From: Cytobacillus oceanisediminis
GTDB lineage: Bacteria > Bacillota > Bacilli > Bacillales > Cytobacillaceae
Assembly (NCBI RefSeq): GCF_004366035.1
Contig: NZ_SOEE01000009.1
Coordinates: 159,971-223,970 of the forward strand
Direction of reading: 5' to 3'
DNA length: 64,000 nt
In this document: piece after piece, positions 8,234-15,249 of the stretch
How positions within the stretch are numbered: position 1 is the first letter of the stretch
How the letters are laid out: every line of letters starts with the position of its first letter
Notes under the pieces: generated by a model
The model's database searches: none
Seen by the model: only the letters and a program-made list of their open reading frames with translations
Told to the model about the DNA's origin: nothing
Made by a program: the position numbers and the translations under genes

Positions 8234-8688
8234 TTCGTCTCCCTCCTGTTCATTCTTAAAATTTCCTTTATCCGTCCGACATAATGGCGGGAAGCATACT
8301 CCTTCTCCCCCGATTTAAAGTGAACACAGAGTGTCCCGTTAAAGGATGGCTCAAAATGGCTCATGGCGTAAAGGTTCGCTATGACAGACTTGGATATCCT
8401 GATAAACCGGTGGGAAGGAAGGGATTGTTCAAGTTCATAAAGTTTTTCCTTTACTTTAAAAATCCCTTCTGGGGTGGCGGCTGTTACTGTGTCGCCTTCT
8501 GAACGGAAATATTGAACTTCATCAGGCTTCAATAAGTGCTGATTCTCTCCATCCTTTCCGACAATCAGGCCGGTTTCATTCTTTTTGAGGTACTCGAGGA
8601 TTTCCTGGATGGCCGGGGTGATTTCTTTGCAATGGATGGTCACCGATGTTTCTTCGTTGCGAGGGTCCATGTCAAGCACAATTTTCAT
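8230..8688 (-). CDS. LytTR-type DNA-binding regulator
   Basis: A 152-residue protein without a receiver domain. The LytTR domain occupies about residues 50-148, with the typical HRFIRISKSVIANL and SRHYVGRIKEIL blocks; the first 50 residues are a short helical region (TPAIQEILEYLKK). It is the standalone LytTR class found beside DUF3021 membrane partners. The operon promoter at 8727-8796 is the twin of the one before the ABC exporter at 5-6.7 kb, so it is inferred to activate or repress both. ATG 8688 follows GGAGGAG. Confidence 0.9.
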   Translation of the reverse strand: MKIVLDMDPRNEETSVTIHCKEITPAIQEILEYLKKNETGLIVGKDGENQHLLKPDEVQYFRSEGDTVTAATPEGIFKVKEKLYELEQSLPSHRFIRISKSVIANLYAMSHFEPSFNGTLCVHFKSGEKEYASRHYVGRIKEILRMNRRETK

Positions 8689-8726
8689 GAAGGGCGCTCC
8701 TCCTTTCCATCAGTTTCATTACATTT

Positions 8727-8796
8727 AGTATAGATGTCTAATTTCCAATTGTCATCGGAATTAAGGCAACACGCATGATAAGCACGACAAGCTGCA
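8727..8796 (-). promoter_or_regulatory. LytTR-type promoter/operator B (LytTR operon)
   Basis: Minus strand: -10 TATACT (8732-8727), -35 ATGACA 17 nt upstream, upstream block TGCGTGTTGCC. It aligns without gaps to promoter A over 56 nt, with differences concentrated between the -35 and the upstream block. Confidence 0.7.
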
Positions 8797-8820
8797 GTTA
8801 ATTACATCCCTCCTGCCGAC

Positions 8821-8855
8821 ACAAAAAAGCCTAAATCACTAAGGATCCAGGCGTC
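8821..8855 (-). terminator. Terminator of the YfmQ-like gene
   Basis: Minus strand: an imperfect hairpin opening GCCTGGATC and closing GTGATTTAGGC, followed by six T. It lies just after the stop codon at 8873. Confidence 0.6.
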
Positions 8856-8872
8856 TATTTGATGTTCTTATT

Positions 8873-9310
8873 TTAACTGGCCTTGATTGCCAGAGAACTG
8901 CTTTGCAGGCTATCAGAAATCAGGCTGTATGCGATGACCTTTTTTCTGCGCTGTTTGACCACATCAATGCGGTCCTTATAGCTAAATACGAACAGCGTGT
9001 CATCTCTTTCCAGAAACTCGATAACTATAGGTGTTCCACTGATCTCAGGGTGTAAAAAAAGCTGTTCGTCCCCAGGGTGGATATAATGTTTCTTAATAAA
9101 TACTCCTTCATTGAACTGATTGATAAACTGAAGTTTCTCCTCATCTTCCAGCCTATTATCACCAATTGTGACTGTAACCTCTTTTTCATCAAGCTTGGAA
9201 TGAGTTTCAAATTTCCGGATCAGCCAATTAACCGTGCCGGTCGGCATACAGGTCAGCACGATTTTCAGCAAACTAACGAGAATAATTGGAACCACTACTG
9301 CCCATGTCAT
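8873..9310 (-). CDS. yfmQ: YfmQ-like protein
   Basis: A 145-residue protein with one N-terminal membrane helix (about residues 3-25, MTWAVVVPIILVSLLKI) and a cytoplasmic or peripheral domain of about 115 residues. The pattern LTCMPTGTVNWLIRKFE, the HPGDEQLFLHPE segment and DVVKQRRKKVIAY-S are what I recall of B. subtilis YfmQ, whose function is not known. The assignment is from memory of the family. ATG 9310 follows GGAGATGAAGAAAG. A small two-helix membrane protein is encoded 14 nt upstream and the two probably form one transcript. Confidence 0.7.
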   Translation of the reverse strand: MTWAVVVPIILVSLLKIVLTCMPTGTVNWLIRKFETHSKLDEKEVTVTIGDNRLEDEEKLQFINQFNEGVFIKKHYIHPGDEQLFLHPEISGTPIVIEFLERDDTLFVFSYKDRIDVVKQRRKKVIAYSLISDSLQSSSLAIKAS

Positions 9311-9332
9311 CTTTCTTCATCTCCATCTGTAT

Positions 9333-9524
9333 TTAGATCCGCCAAATATAAACTCCAAGAGAAGCTAATCCGATAAAAATAATAACCACATATATTAGGG
9401 TTAAATTGGTTGTGTTCCGTTTTGTTGAACTTCCATAGTTATCATCCGCCTTGCCTGTCAGCAGCAATGTCGAAACCACAGCAAAAATTAAGATAATTAG
9501 AACCAGCCCTAGCATTATTCCCAT
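9333..9524 (-). CDS. Small two-helix membrane protein
   Basis: 63 residues: helix 1 at about 3-24, a polar loop (GKADDNYGSSTKRNTTN), helix 2 at about 41-60. The start is ATG 9524, 6 nt after AGAGGTG; the longer frame at 9533 starts with GTG inside that ribosome binding site. It lies just before the YfmQ-like gene on the same strand. No family recognised. Confidence 0.65.
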   Translation of the reverse strand: MGIMLGLVLIILIFAVVSTLLLTGKADDNYGSSTKRNTTNLTLIYVVIIFIGLASLGVYIWRI

Positions 9525-9638
9525 GCTGCGCACCTCTTCTTATACATTATAAAAACTTATATAACTAAATAATACCGTAAACCAGCCAATAGATAACCAT
9601 CCAATTCGATATAAAATTAACCATCCACTTTTACCAAA

Positions 9639-9674
9639 AAAAATGCCGCTCCCAGCTTCTAATAGGCACGGCAA
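9639..9674 (-). terminator. Terminator of the 75-residue protein gene
   Basis: Minus strand: TGCCG paired with CGGCA around a loop, followed by seven T, just after the stop at 9690. Confidence 0.6.
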
Positions 9675-9689
9675 AATATAATTGAATCC

Positions 9690-9917
9690 CTACTGAGGCA
9701 TAGAAAAGGACGTTGAACCATTTTCTTCATCCTCTAATTTTTTATGAATCTGCTTAACCACTTCCAACGCTCTTTCATAAGAGTCATATTCACCCAGGAC
9801 CCTGCTCCAATATACAAAGAAACTCCTGCTGATTATTCCTTCCACTGTTTTACCTTTAACGATTACCTCTTTCACATTGACTAAACTTCTTTTATCTTGC
9901 GTCAAAACCCACAGCAT
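9690..9917 (-). CDS. Hypothetical small soluble protein
   Basis: 75 residues beginning MLWVLTQDKRSLVNVKEVIV. The middle (GEYDSYERALEVVKQIHKKL) looks like a beta-hairpin followed by a helix. This type is common in Bacillus genomes without known function. The start is well supported: AGGAGG lies 6 nt before ATG 9917. It follows the 133-codon gene by 10 nt on the same strand, suggesting a shared transcript. Confidence 0.7.
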   Translation of the reverse strand: MLWVLTQDKRSLVNVKEVIVKGKTVEGIISRSFFVYWSRVLGEYDSYERALEVVKQIHKKLEDEENGSTSFSMPQ

Positions 9918-9927
9918 TCATTTCCTC

Positions 9928-10320
9928 CTAACTGCTCCTCTTTAAATCTATAAAACCCGCCTTTTCATCTGCTTTTCCTCTTTCCTTCCATACAATAAAA
10001 AAAAGAAGTTCGTCTTTCTGGTCATAATAACCGCAGTCACTGCACGCCCAATAATAGTTTCCTTTATTATCGAAATCCGGATAGCCCCCTTCATAATCAT
10101 CCGGGAAAATTCTATAATCTGCACGCTCAACGGTCCCTGACCCTTTATAGCGGATCTTTATGGAGTGACTTCCTTCAAGTGCAGCCAGCTTAGCATTAAT
10201 CACAACTGACCAATCCCCGTTTTCACCCGTATAACGAACTGTTTTGTTTTTTAACATTACTTCATAAATCGTAAAAATCAAAACTATAACCACACACAGC
10301 CATATTAGCTTCTTTTTCAA
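9928..10320 (-). CDS. Hypothetical membrane-anchored protein
   Basis: About 130 residues with an N-terminal signal anchor (KKKLIWLCVVIVLIFTIYEV) and an extracellular domain of about 105 residues that includes YYWACSDCGYYDQKDELLFF. The two cysteines three residues apart may bind a metal or form a disulfide. There is no ATG near the N-terminus; TTG codons at 10329 and 10320 are possible and 10320 is preferred because AGAG lies 9 nt upstream. Start uncertain. No family recognised. Confidence 0.6.
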   Translation of the reverse strand: MKKKLIWLCVVIVLIFTIYEVMLKNKTVRYTGENGDWSVVINAKLAALEGSHSIKIRYKGSGTVERADYRIFPDDYEGGYPDFDNKGNYYWACSDCGYYDQKDELLFFIVWKERGKADEKAGFIDLKRSS

Positions 10321-10374
10321 AATAAACAACTCTGTATAAGAGATGTCCTTATCTACCTAAATATGACTATTAAT

Positions 10375-10743
10375 CTATTGAGGCAATTTCATAAAATATT
10401 CTCTCAATTCATCTGGCAGCTCTTCTACGGCAAGTACTTTTAACTTTTCAGTGCCTGGTGATGTCATGATTACAAGGGTCTTGCTCTCATATTCCAATAG
10501 TGTAAACTGGCTTATTCGATCAGGCGATGTATCCGCTCTATTTATGTATTCAAAATCCTCTTCCTTGAAGTTGTTTTCATATCCCTCCAGAACAATTTTT
10601 TGAGCCTCTTCAAAGTTTTCTGCAAAGGCAATCTCCTGATACAGCTCAAGTGAATTCTTTGGAACCAAAAAGAATTCATAATAGGTTATTGCACTTATAA
10701 TAATGAATGCCATAGCCATCAGTCTAATCCAACCCTTTTTCAT
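10375..10743 (-). CDS. Hypothetical membrane-anchored protein
   Basis: 122 residues: a basic N-terminus and one membrane helix (about 5-25), then a 95-residue extracytoplasmic domain rich in Glu (SLELYQEIAFAENFEEAQKI). It resembles small Bacillus envelope proteins of unknown function. ATG 10743 is preferred to 10749 because GGGGGG sits 7 nt before it. It is followed 46 nt later by another anchored protein on the same strand. Confidence 0.65.
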   Translation of the reverse strand: MKKGWIRLMAMAFIIISAITYYEFFLVPKNSLELYQEIAFAENFEEAQKIVLEGYENNFKEEDFEYINRADTSPDRISQFTLLEYESKTLVIMTSPGTEKLKVLAVEELPDELREYFMKLPQ

Positions 10744-10851
10744 AAACATCCCCCCATGTTTTATTATAATAGCTGGCAGTTAAGTCTTTTGAATAAAATC
10801 TGGAAAAATTATGTTATTATTATCAAAGACTATTTTTAAGCGGGGATTATA

Positions 10852-11328
10852 ATGAAAAAGCTAATGAGATTTATCATGGTAATAAGCTTTCTTTCTTACT
10901 TAGGTGCCTTAACAGTATTACTCTTCTTTATATCGAGAGGATTTTGGTCAGACATGCCGTTAATGGAATATATGAAACTTTCCTCAAACTTTGTGCCCTT
11001 TAAAACAATTATTGGGTATGTACTAGCTATTTCCAATGGAAGCATGAATTTAATCATTCCTATAAAAAACCTTGCCGGCAATATGGCTGCATTTTTGCCA
11101 ATGGGAATTTTTCTGCCCTATTTTATTAGAGCGCTAAACAAACTTAAATCATTTGCAGTTACCATGGCTGTTATGATTCTTAGTGTGGAAATTATACAGC
11201 TCGTCACAAGAAGAGGAAGTTTAGATATTGATGACTTTATTCTAAATATCATTGGAGCGTTAATAGGGTTTGGATTATGGAAAGCGATAATAGCCCGGAA
11301 ATTAGGGGATAATGCAGTAAACGTATAA
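10852..11328 (+). CDS. VanZ-family membrane protein
   Basis: 158 residues with four hydrophobic segments (about 6-28, 60-84, 96-116 and 128-148). The motifs NLAGNMAAFLPMGIFLPY and VEIIQLVTRRGSLDIDDFILNIIGALIG are characteristic of VanZ-like proteins, which in some species confer low-level teicoplanin resistance but mostly have unknown roles in the envelope. ATG 10852 follows GCGGGG. It is a single-gene unit with a terminator immediately downstream. Confidence 0.9.
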   Translation: MKKLMRFIMVISFLSYLGALTVLLFFISRGFWSDMPLMEYMKLSSNFVPFKTIIGYVLAISNGSMNLIIPIKNLAGNMAAFLPMGIFLPYFIRALNKLKSFAVTMAVMILSVEIIQLVTRRGSLDIDDFILNIIGALIGFGLWKAIIARKLGDNAVNV

Positions 11329-11330
11329 TA

Positions 11331-11362
11331 AATGCCTGTCTAACGGATGTAGACAGGCATTT
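11331..11362. terminator. Bidirectional terminator between vanZ-like and hydrolase genes
   Basis: AATGCCTGTCTA pairs with TAGACAGGCATT around a short loop. It lies between convergent genes and could serve both. Confidence 0.85.
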
Positions 11363-11365
11363 CCA

Positions 11366-12817
11366 TTACCTTGCTTTTTTAAAAATTAATCTAATCAGCA
11401 GCAGCCCATTTATTGCCAGCATAATTACAGCCAAAATCGTTAAGAGTGCAATATCAGGTGCAAAGACAGAGATGGAATGCCAAGGAGAAGATGTGCTAGC
11501 TGTGAAAAGAGGGATTAGTGCAGCCGACAGGCCAATAAAAATCAGCCCTAAGAAAAGTCCGGTTCCCATTTTTAGAAACTTCTGGGTTCTGAATCTTTTC
11601 CATAAATAGATTGAAAGGATTACTAGCAGCAGGACACATCCCAGCAGAGTGTATTGCATGGTCAAACTATGATTAGGCACTTGTTCAGATTCATCGCCAT
11701 TTAAAAGACTAATAATATGATTCTTAAGATAATAAAGCCCATCTTCCTCTAAAATATGATTCTTATTTGTCAGAATCACGCCGCCCCAGCCAGTTTCGGG
11801 AATATAAAAGACTTCTGCATGCGAATCAGGGGTAGAACCAGAATGCCAGATCATTTCTTTGGGAGTATCCGGGTCTGATATGCGTATTCCTAAACCATAA
11901 TATCGGTCAACGCCTGTTTGAACCTGAGGAGTCATAAATAAATCCAATGTTTTGTCACTGATAAAGCGATCTGGCCCTTTCCCGCTCAATAATTTTACAA
12001 ATTGGACCATATCTGCAGAACTGGCCGTAATGTATCCGTATGGTGCCCCGGCATTATCGTAGGCTACAGAACTTTCCACCGGAAATCCAAACAAGGATTG
12101 ATAACCGCTAAGGTATCCTTTCTTATAAGCTCCCTCTTTATTGGCTGCAGCATTTTTCATCCCTAAAGGCTCAAAAATCTGCTGTTCCATATACTCTGCA
12201 TAGGACATTCCTGTTAGTTCTTCAATCATCGCACCCAGAATTAAGAAATTGGCATTGCTGTATTGATGTTTTTCACCAGGCTCAGCAGTCAAAGTAACTT
12301 CTGCCATTTTCTTGACTTGATTCTTGATAGCATTCCTGCCTGTAAACTCTTTATCAGATAGTGCCAGCCCGTCGTACGTACTTAACCCGCTTGTCTGCGC
12401 GAGCAATTGCTCCACTGTTATTTCGGCAGCTTTTCCATTTTTTAGTGTAATCCAGGGAAGATATTCTTGAATGCTGCCATCCAGTCGGATGGTTCCATTA
12501 TCAGCTAATTTCATAATGGCCATTCCCGTTAATGATTTGCTTATGGAGCCAATCGTAAAAGGAGTTTGTTCTGTAATCTCCTCCTCTGATTCTCCAGTAA
12601 CGCCCCATGAATGTGAAAAAAACAGCTCATTATTATGAACGATAGCAACTGAAGCTCCTGGAACTTGATATTCTTCCAGGTAATCCTTAATTGCCTCCTC
12701 CATTTTTGCATTGATGTCTTCCTCAGCTGAAGCCGAATTATTAAGCAAGTAACTAAATGAAGTGAACAAGAAAAGAACCAATATTATCTTTGATAAACTG
12801 GACGGCAAGACTGCCAT
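11366..12817 (-). CDS. Serine hydrolase of the beta-lactamase/PBP4* family, membrane bound
   Basis: 483 residues: a signal anchor, an extracytoplasmic class C-like serine hydrolase domain (about 40-375) and three C-terminal membrane helices (about 385-480). The active-site motifs are intact: SxxK as SISK in the GSISKSLTGMAIMKLAD block, YxN as YSN and HxG as HSG. Such proteins are peptidases or esterases acting on cell wall or peptide substrates; few hydrolyse beta-lactams. The start is ATG 12817 because GAGGGAGAGG precedes it; the frame extends to 12892 without a ribosome binding site. It has no obvious operon partner. Confidence 0.88.
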   Translation of the reverse strand: MAVLPSSLSKIILVLFLFTSFSYLLNNSASAEEDINAKMEEAIKDYLEEYQVPGASVAIVHNNELFFSHSWGVTGESEEEITEQTPFTIGSISKSLTGMAIMKLADNGTIRLDGSIQEYLPWITLKNGKAAEITVEQLLAQTSGLSTYDGLALSDKEFTGRNAIKNQVKKMAEVTLTAEPGEKHQYSNANFLILGAMIEELTGMSYAEYMEQQIFEPLGMKNAAANKEGAYKKGYLSGYQSLFGFPVESSVAYDNAGAPYGYITASSADMVQFVKLLSGKGPDRFISDKTLDLFMTPQVQTGVDRYYGLGIRISDPDTPKEMIWHSGSTPDSHAEVFYIPETGWGGVILTNKNHILEEDGLYYLKNHIISLLNGDESEQVPNHSLTMQYTLLGCVLLLVILSIYLWKRFRTQKFLKMGTGLFLGLIFIGLSAALIPLFTASTSSPWHSISVFAPDIALLTILAVIMLAINGLLLIRLIFKKAR

Positions 12818-12892
12818 ATAACCTCTCCCTCTACCAGTGTTTTTTATCAACGGTTTGTCCCGTTGTTTGGATGCAAAAAAATATCTAGGCAC

Positions 12893-13220
12893 ATTCCCTT
12901 TCTTGAAGTAATATTACCTTTATTTGGAAATACCTATAATGGTCCTCAGCTTTATTTTCAAATAGGACTTGAGACGCAAAGAAAGATCGGACTCTTTTTC
13001 ATCAAGATAGTTAACATGGAGATTAATCTAAGGTAATACGGAATAATGGAGGGTACACACGGGGCAGGCAAACAAATAACGAAGTTTCCCTATAGAACTG
13101 ATGGTCTATTATTGGCAAAGAGGATTTTACTATTTCAACCAGCTGTGAACCTATGGCTTTTTTTCTTCATTTATTGCTCTCCTTCTTTTTCAAACACAAC
13201 CACGTTTTTTAGGTACATGC
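12893..13220. other. Intergenic region upstream of the hydrolase and cupin genes
   Basis: About 330 nt with no supported gene. A 59-codon frame (13046-13225) starts with ATG but lacks a ribosome binding site and overlaps the SigK-like promoter of the cupin gene. Promoters for the hydrolase on the minus strand should lie in the first 100 nt. Confidence 0.6.
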
Positions 13221-13247
13221 ACTGATTTTAGGCATATGCATACTTTA
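13221..13247 (+). promoter_or_regulatory. SigK-like promoter of the cupin gene
   Basis: AC at 13221-13222, 16-nt spacer, CATACTTTA at 13239-13247. This fits the late mother-cell SigK consensus (AC, 16-17 nt, CATANNNTA). It lies 37 nt before the cupin start codon. Confidence 0.5.
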
Positions 13248-13283
13248 TTGGGAAATTCATTTTCCCAAAAGGACTGAGCAGCA

Positions 13284-13895
13284 ATGGTTAAATATTTGGA
13301 TTACACCTCTCCGTCTTTAAATTACTTTTTTGATGTGAACAAAAGCAACCTGATGAAAAAAGATAACCGAAATTTAATAAATGTATTGGGCGTTCAGCAA
13401 TTAAACACGCTGGAAGATGTCTCACTTCTGGACATCTATCTAAGCAAAAATAATGTGATAGAACCTCATTATCACCAAAACGCTGCTGAATTGGTTTACT
13501 GTATTTCAGGTGCAGCGACTGTTTCATTGCTTAATCCATTTACAAAGCAAATTCAGAACTATTACATTACACCTGGGCAAGTAGCCAATGTCCCTCAGGG
13601 CTGGTGGCATTATGAGATAGCTAATACCGACAGCACTCATCTGCTGGCCATCTTTAATGCTCCTACTCCGGAAGTCATCCTGGGATCTGACATTCTCAAA
13701 TTAACACCTTCAAATATAATGGCACACACTTATTGTATGGATGAAAAGCAATGGAAAAAGACCGTAGCACCTGTTCAGCCTTCATCCTTTATCGGCCCGG
13801 CAAAAGACTGCAGCAGAAATGCTCATAGCCCCGAACCAAACCAGCAATATCAATACACCCAGCAATACTTCCCTCAACATATGTATTACTATTAA
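13284..13895 (+). CDS. Cupin-domain protein with tyrosine-rich tail, probable spore coat protein
   Basis: 203 residues. A single cupin domain spans about residues 50-150, with metal-ligand motif EPHYHQNAAELVY (two His and a Glu) and a second motif PQGWWHYE containing the last His. The C-terminus (about 175-203) is rich in Gln, Tyr and Pro and ends QYFPQHMYYY, a composition typical of cross-linked coat proteins. B. subtilis OxdD, a cupin oxalate decarboxylase, is a known coat protein, though this one has only one cupin domain. The SigK-like promoter supports late sporulation expression. Enzymatic activity is unknown. Confidence 0.75.
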   Translation: MVKYLDYTSPSLNYFFDVNKSNLMKKDNRNLINVLGVQQLNTLEDVSLLDIYLSKNNVIEPHYHQNAAELVYCISGAATVSLLNPFTKQIQNYYITPGQVANVPQGWWHYEIANTDSTHLLAIFNAPTPEVILGSDILKLTPSNIMAHTYCMDEKQWKKTVAPVQPSSFIGPAKDCSRNAHSPEPNQQYQYTQQYFPQHMYYY

Positions 13896-13902
13896 GGCTT
13901 TC

Positions 13903-13934
13903 ACAGGCATGGATATTATCATGCCTGTCTTCTT
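13903..13934 (+). terminator. Probable terminator of the cupin gene
   Basis: Perfect stem ACAGGCATG/CATGCCTGT with an 8-nt loop, followed by the T-rich CTTCTT. It overlaps the 3' end of the convergent gene at 13919. Confidence 0.55.
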
Positions 13935-14272
13935 AGATTCTCTTTGCATATGCAAGTCTTCCGTTTAACTCCAACCCGGTCCTTCGACTCCACCTTCTCA
14001 ATATATTCCTTTGCCAAAGGAATTTTACAGACAGAGTTTCCAACGTCTACATGCACTTTTCCGATATGCTCAGCGACATTCTTCGCTTCCACAATCAGCT
14101 CCGTACATAAGCACCCACTGAGATGACAAAGCCATTCATCACATATCTTCGTTTTTTCCTCATGAATGGTATTTTTAACTTTCTTCAATAATGCTCTTAT
14201 TTCGCTGAGCTCATTGTCAGATGTAATTGATACATAATTGGAATAAGTGCTCCAGCCGGAGACCAAAACCAT
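13919..14272 (-). CDS. Hypothetical cysteine-containing protein
   Basis: 117 residues, soluble, six cysteines including HLSGCLCTEL and RKTCICKEN, so a metal site or disulfides are plausible. The N-terminal half is helical (SEIRALLKKVKNTIHEEKTK). I do not recognise the family. The ribosome binding site before ATG 14272 is weak (AGAG). The gene is convergent with the coat-like cupin gene and overlaps its terminator hairpin. It is accepted because the frame is long, protein-like and unopposed by another gene. Confidence 0.55.
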   Translation of the reverse strand: MVLVSGWSTYSNYVSITSDNELSEIRALLKKVKNTIHEEKTKICDEWLCHLSGCLCTELIVEAKNVAEHIGKVHVDVGNSVCKIPLAKEYIEKVESKDRVGVKRKTCICKENLRRQA

Positions 14273-14592
14273 TTCATTCTCTTATTGGATCAACTCCCGG
14301 GCCAATTAAAGAGCATAACCACTTTCAGCCTCTCATCCAATAGAAAAATACCAGCTTTACACTCTCTCATTTTTAAACCTTTGTATACAAGAGTCCCTTC
14401 CTAAATAAGTAAATTACTGGCAAACTCAAAAAACAGTAAAAACCGCTTATGAATTACGGTTAAATTTTTTTACAAAAAAGGATAATTTTAAGTCATAAAG
14501 AATAAAATGTTACATCTGCTGTATGGGTGAAAACCTTACAGCACTGCAAGGGGAAAACGAGAAAATATGATGGAAAAAGGGGATTGAAACAC
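14273..14592. other. Intergenic region before the YiaA/B gene
   Basis: AT-rich, about 320 nt. No supported coding frame on either strand. It contains the promoters of the flanking divergent genes, not individually resolved. Confidence 0.5.
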
Positions 14593-14847
14593 ATGCAAAA
14601 GTATAGAAGGCGAAACACTCCAGCTTTTACATTTTTAGCATACTTTACACTGATTGCAGGCGTTGGTCTGTTTCTTATTGGACTATACAATGCTGATATG
14701 GAGCTTAATGAAAAAGGGTATTATATAGCGGTCATGCTCCTGGTGGCGGTTGGATCCATTCTGACTCAGAAAGTAACACGGGACAATGCCGAAGATGCGG
14801 AAATCATGGCAGAGCAGGAGCGCAGATCAGCTAAAATTGAACAATGA
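14593..14847 (+). CDS. YiaA/YiaB-type two-helix protein
   Basis: 84 residues with two hydrophobic helices (about 12-32 and 44-62) in the pattern TPAFTFLAYFTLIAGVGLF...NEKGYYIAVMLLVAVGSI that defines the YiaAB two-helix domain. The tail is charged. The function of the family is unknown. The start is ATG 14593, 10 nt after AAAGGGG; the open frame extends upstream to 14527 without another ribosome binding site. It forms its own unit. Confidence 0.8.
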   Translation: MQKYRRRNTPAFTFLAYFTLIAGVGLFLIGLYNADMELNEKGYYIAVMLLVAVGSILTQKVTRDNAEDAEIMAEQERRSAKIEQ

Positions 14848-14855
14848 TACACAGG

Positions 14856-14890
14856 TTCAGAAATGCTTCTGGGCTTTTTCTTTTTATTAA
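14856..14890 (+). terminator. Probable terminator of the YiaA/B gene
   Basis: Short stem CAGAA/TTCTG with an ATGC loop, followed by GGGC and a T-rich tract. Confidence 0.5.
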
Positions 14891-14902
14891 AATAAAAATG
14901 TG

Positions 14903-14932
14903 TTGACTTTAACACTTAAAAGCGTTTAAGAT
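14903..14932 (+). promoter_or_regulatory. SigA promoter with embedded palindrome (phhAB)
   Basis: TTGACT (14903-14908), 18-nt spacer, TAAGAT (14927-14932). The palindrome CTTAAAAGCGTTTAAG (14915-14930) fills the spacer and part of the -10, the place a repressor would bind. The 18-nt form starting CA is repeated exactly at 15202-15219. Confidence 0.65.
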
Positions 14933-14947
14933 ATAAAGCATCCTAAT

Positions 14948-14964
14948 ACTTAAATGCTTTGAAG
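14948..14964. repeat. Imperfect third copy of the palindrome
   Basis: ACTTAAATGCTTTGAAG, matching the CTTAAAAGCGTTTAAG element with three changes. It lies just after the transcription start region and before T-box stem I. Confidence 0.45.
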
Positions 14965-15186
14965 GAATTGAAGTAGTGGTATCCTCCCTGTTACAGAGAG
15001 CTGGTGGTGCTGAAAACCAGTACAAAGGAGATCATGAATTACGTTTCTGGAGCTTCTTATTTCTTTTCCTGAAATAAGACGGTTTAGCCGTTATTCTGTG
15101 AAGTGGTAAGTTCTATACTTACAATCAGGGTGGTACCGCGAATAAATTCGTCCCTGCTGAGTGAAAATTCAGCAGGGATTTTTTAT
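14961..15186 (+). ncRNA. T-box leader controlling phenylalanine hydroxylase
   Basis: Stem I features (CAGAGAGCTGGTGG, then GCTGAAAACCAG), the T-box core AGGGTGGTACCGCG (15127-15140) and a terminator CCCTGCTGA/TCAGCAGGG (15152-15177) with trailing T are all present. The likely specifier is TAC (15040-15042) in GAATTAC on the 3' side of the specifier loop, which would read uncharged tRNA-Tyr; I folded this by eye. Control by tyrosine fits an enzyme that makes tyrosine from phenylalanine. Confidence 0.93.
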
Positions 15187-15201
15187 ATCTATATACTTTC
15201 G

Positions 15202-15219
15202 CACTTAAAAGCGTTTAAG
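15202..15219. repeat. Second exact copy of the palindromic element
   Basis: CACTTAAAAGCGTTTAAG, identical over 18 nt to 14913-14930, placed between the T-box terminator and the ribosome binding site. The T-box is therefore bracketed by two identical operator-like elements. Confidence 0.65.
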
Positions 15220-15249
15220 CATAAATACTAATAAAAGGAGACATACCAA

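Noticed and set aside
13046..13225. 59-codon frame starting MEGTHGAGKQ
   Set aside because: No ribosome binding site; it runs into the SigK-like promoter of the cupin gene.
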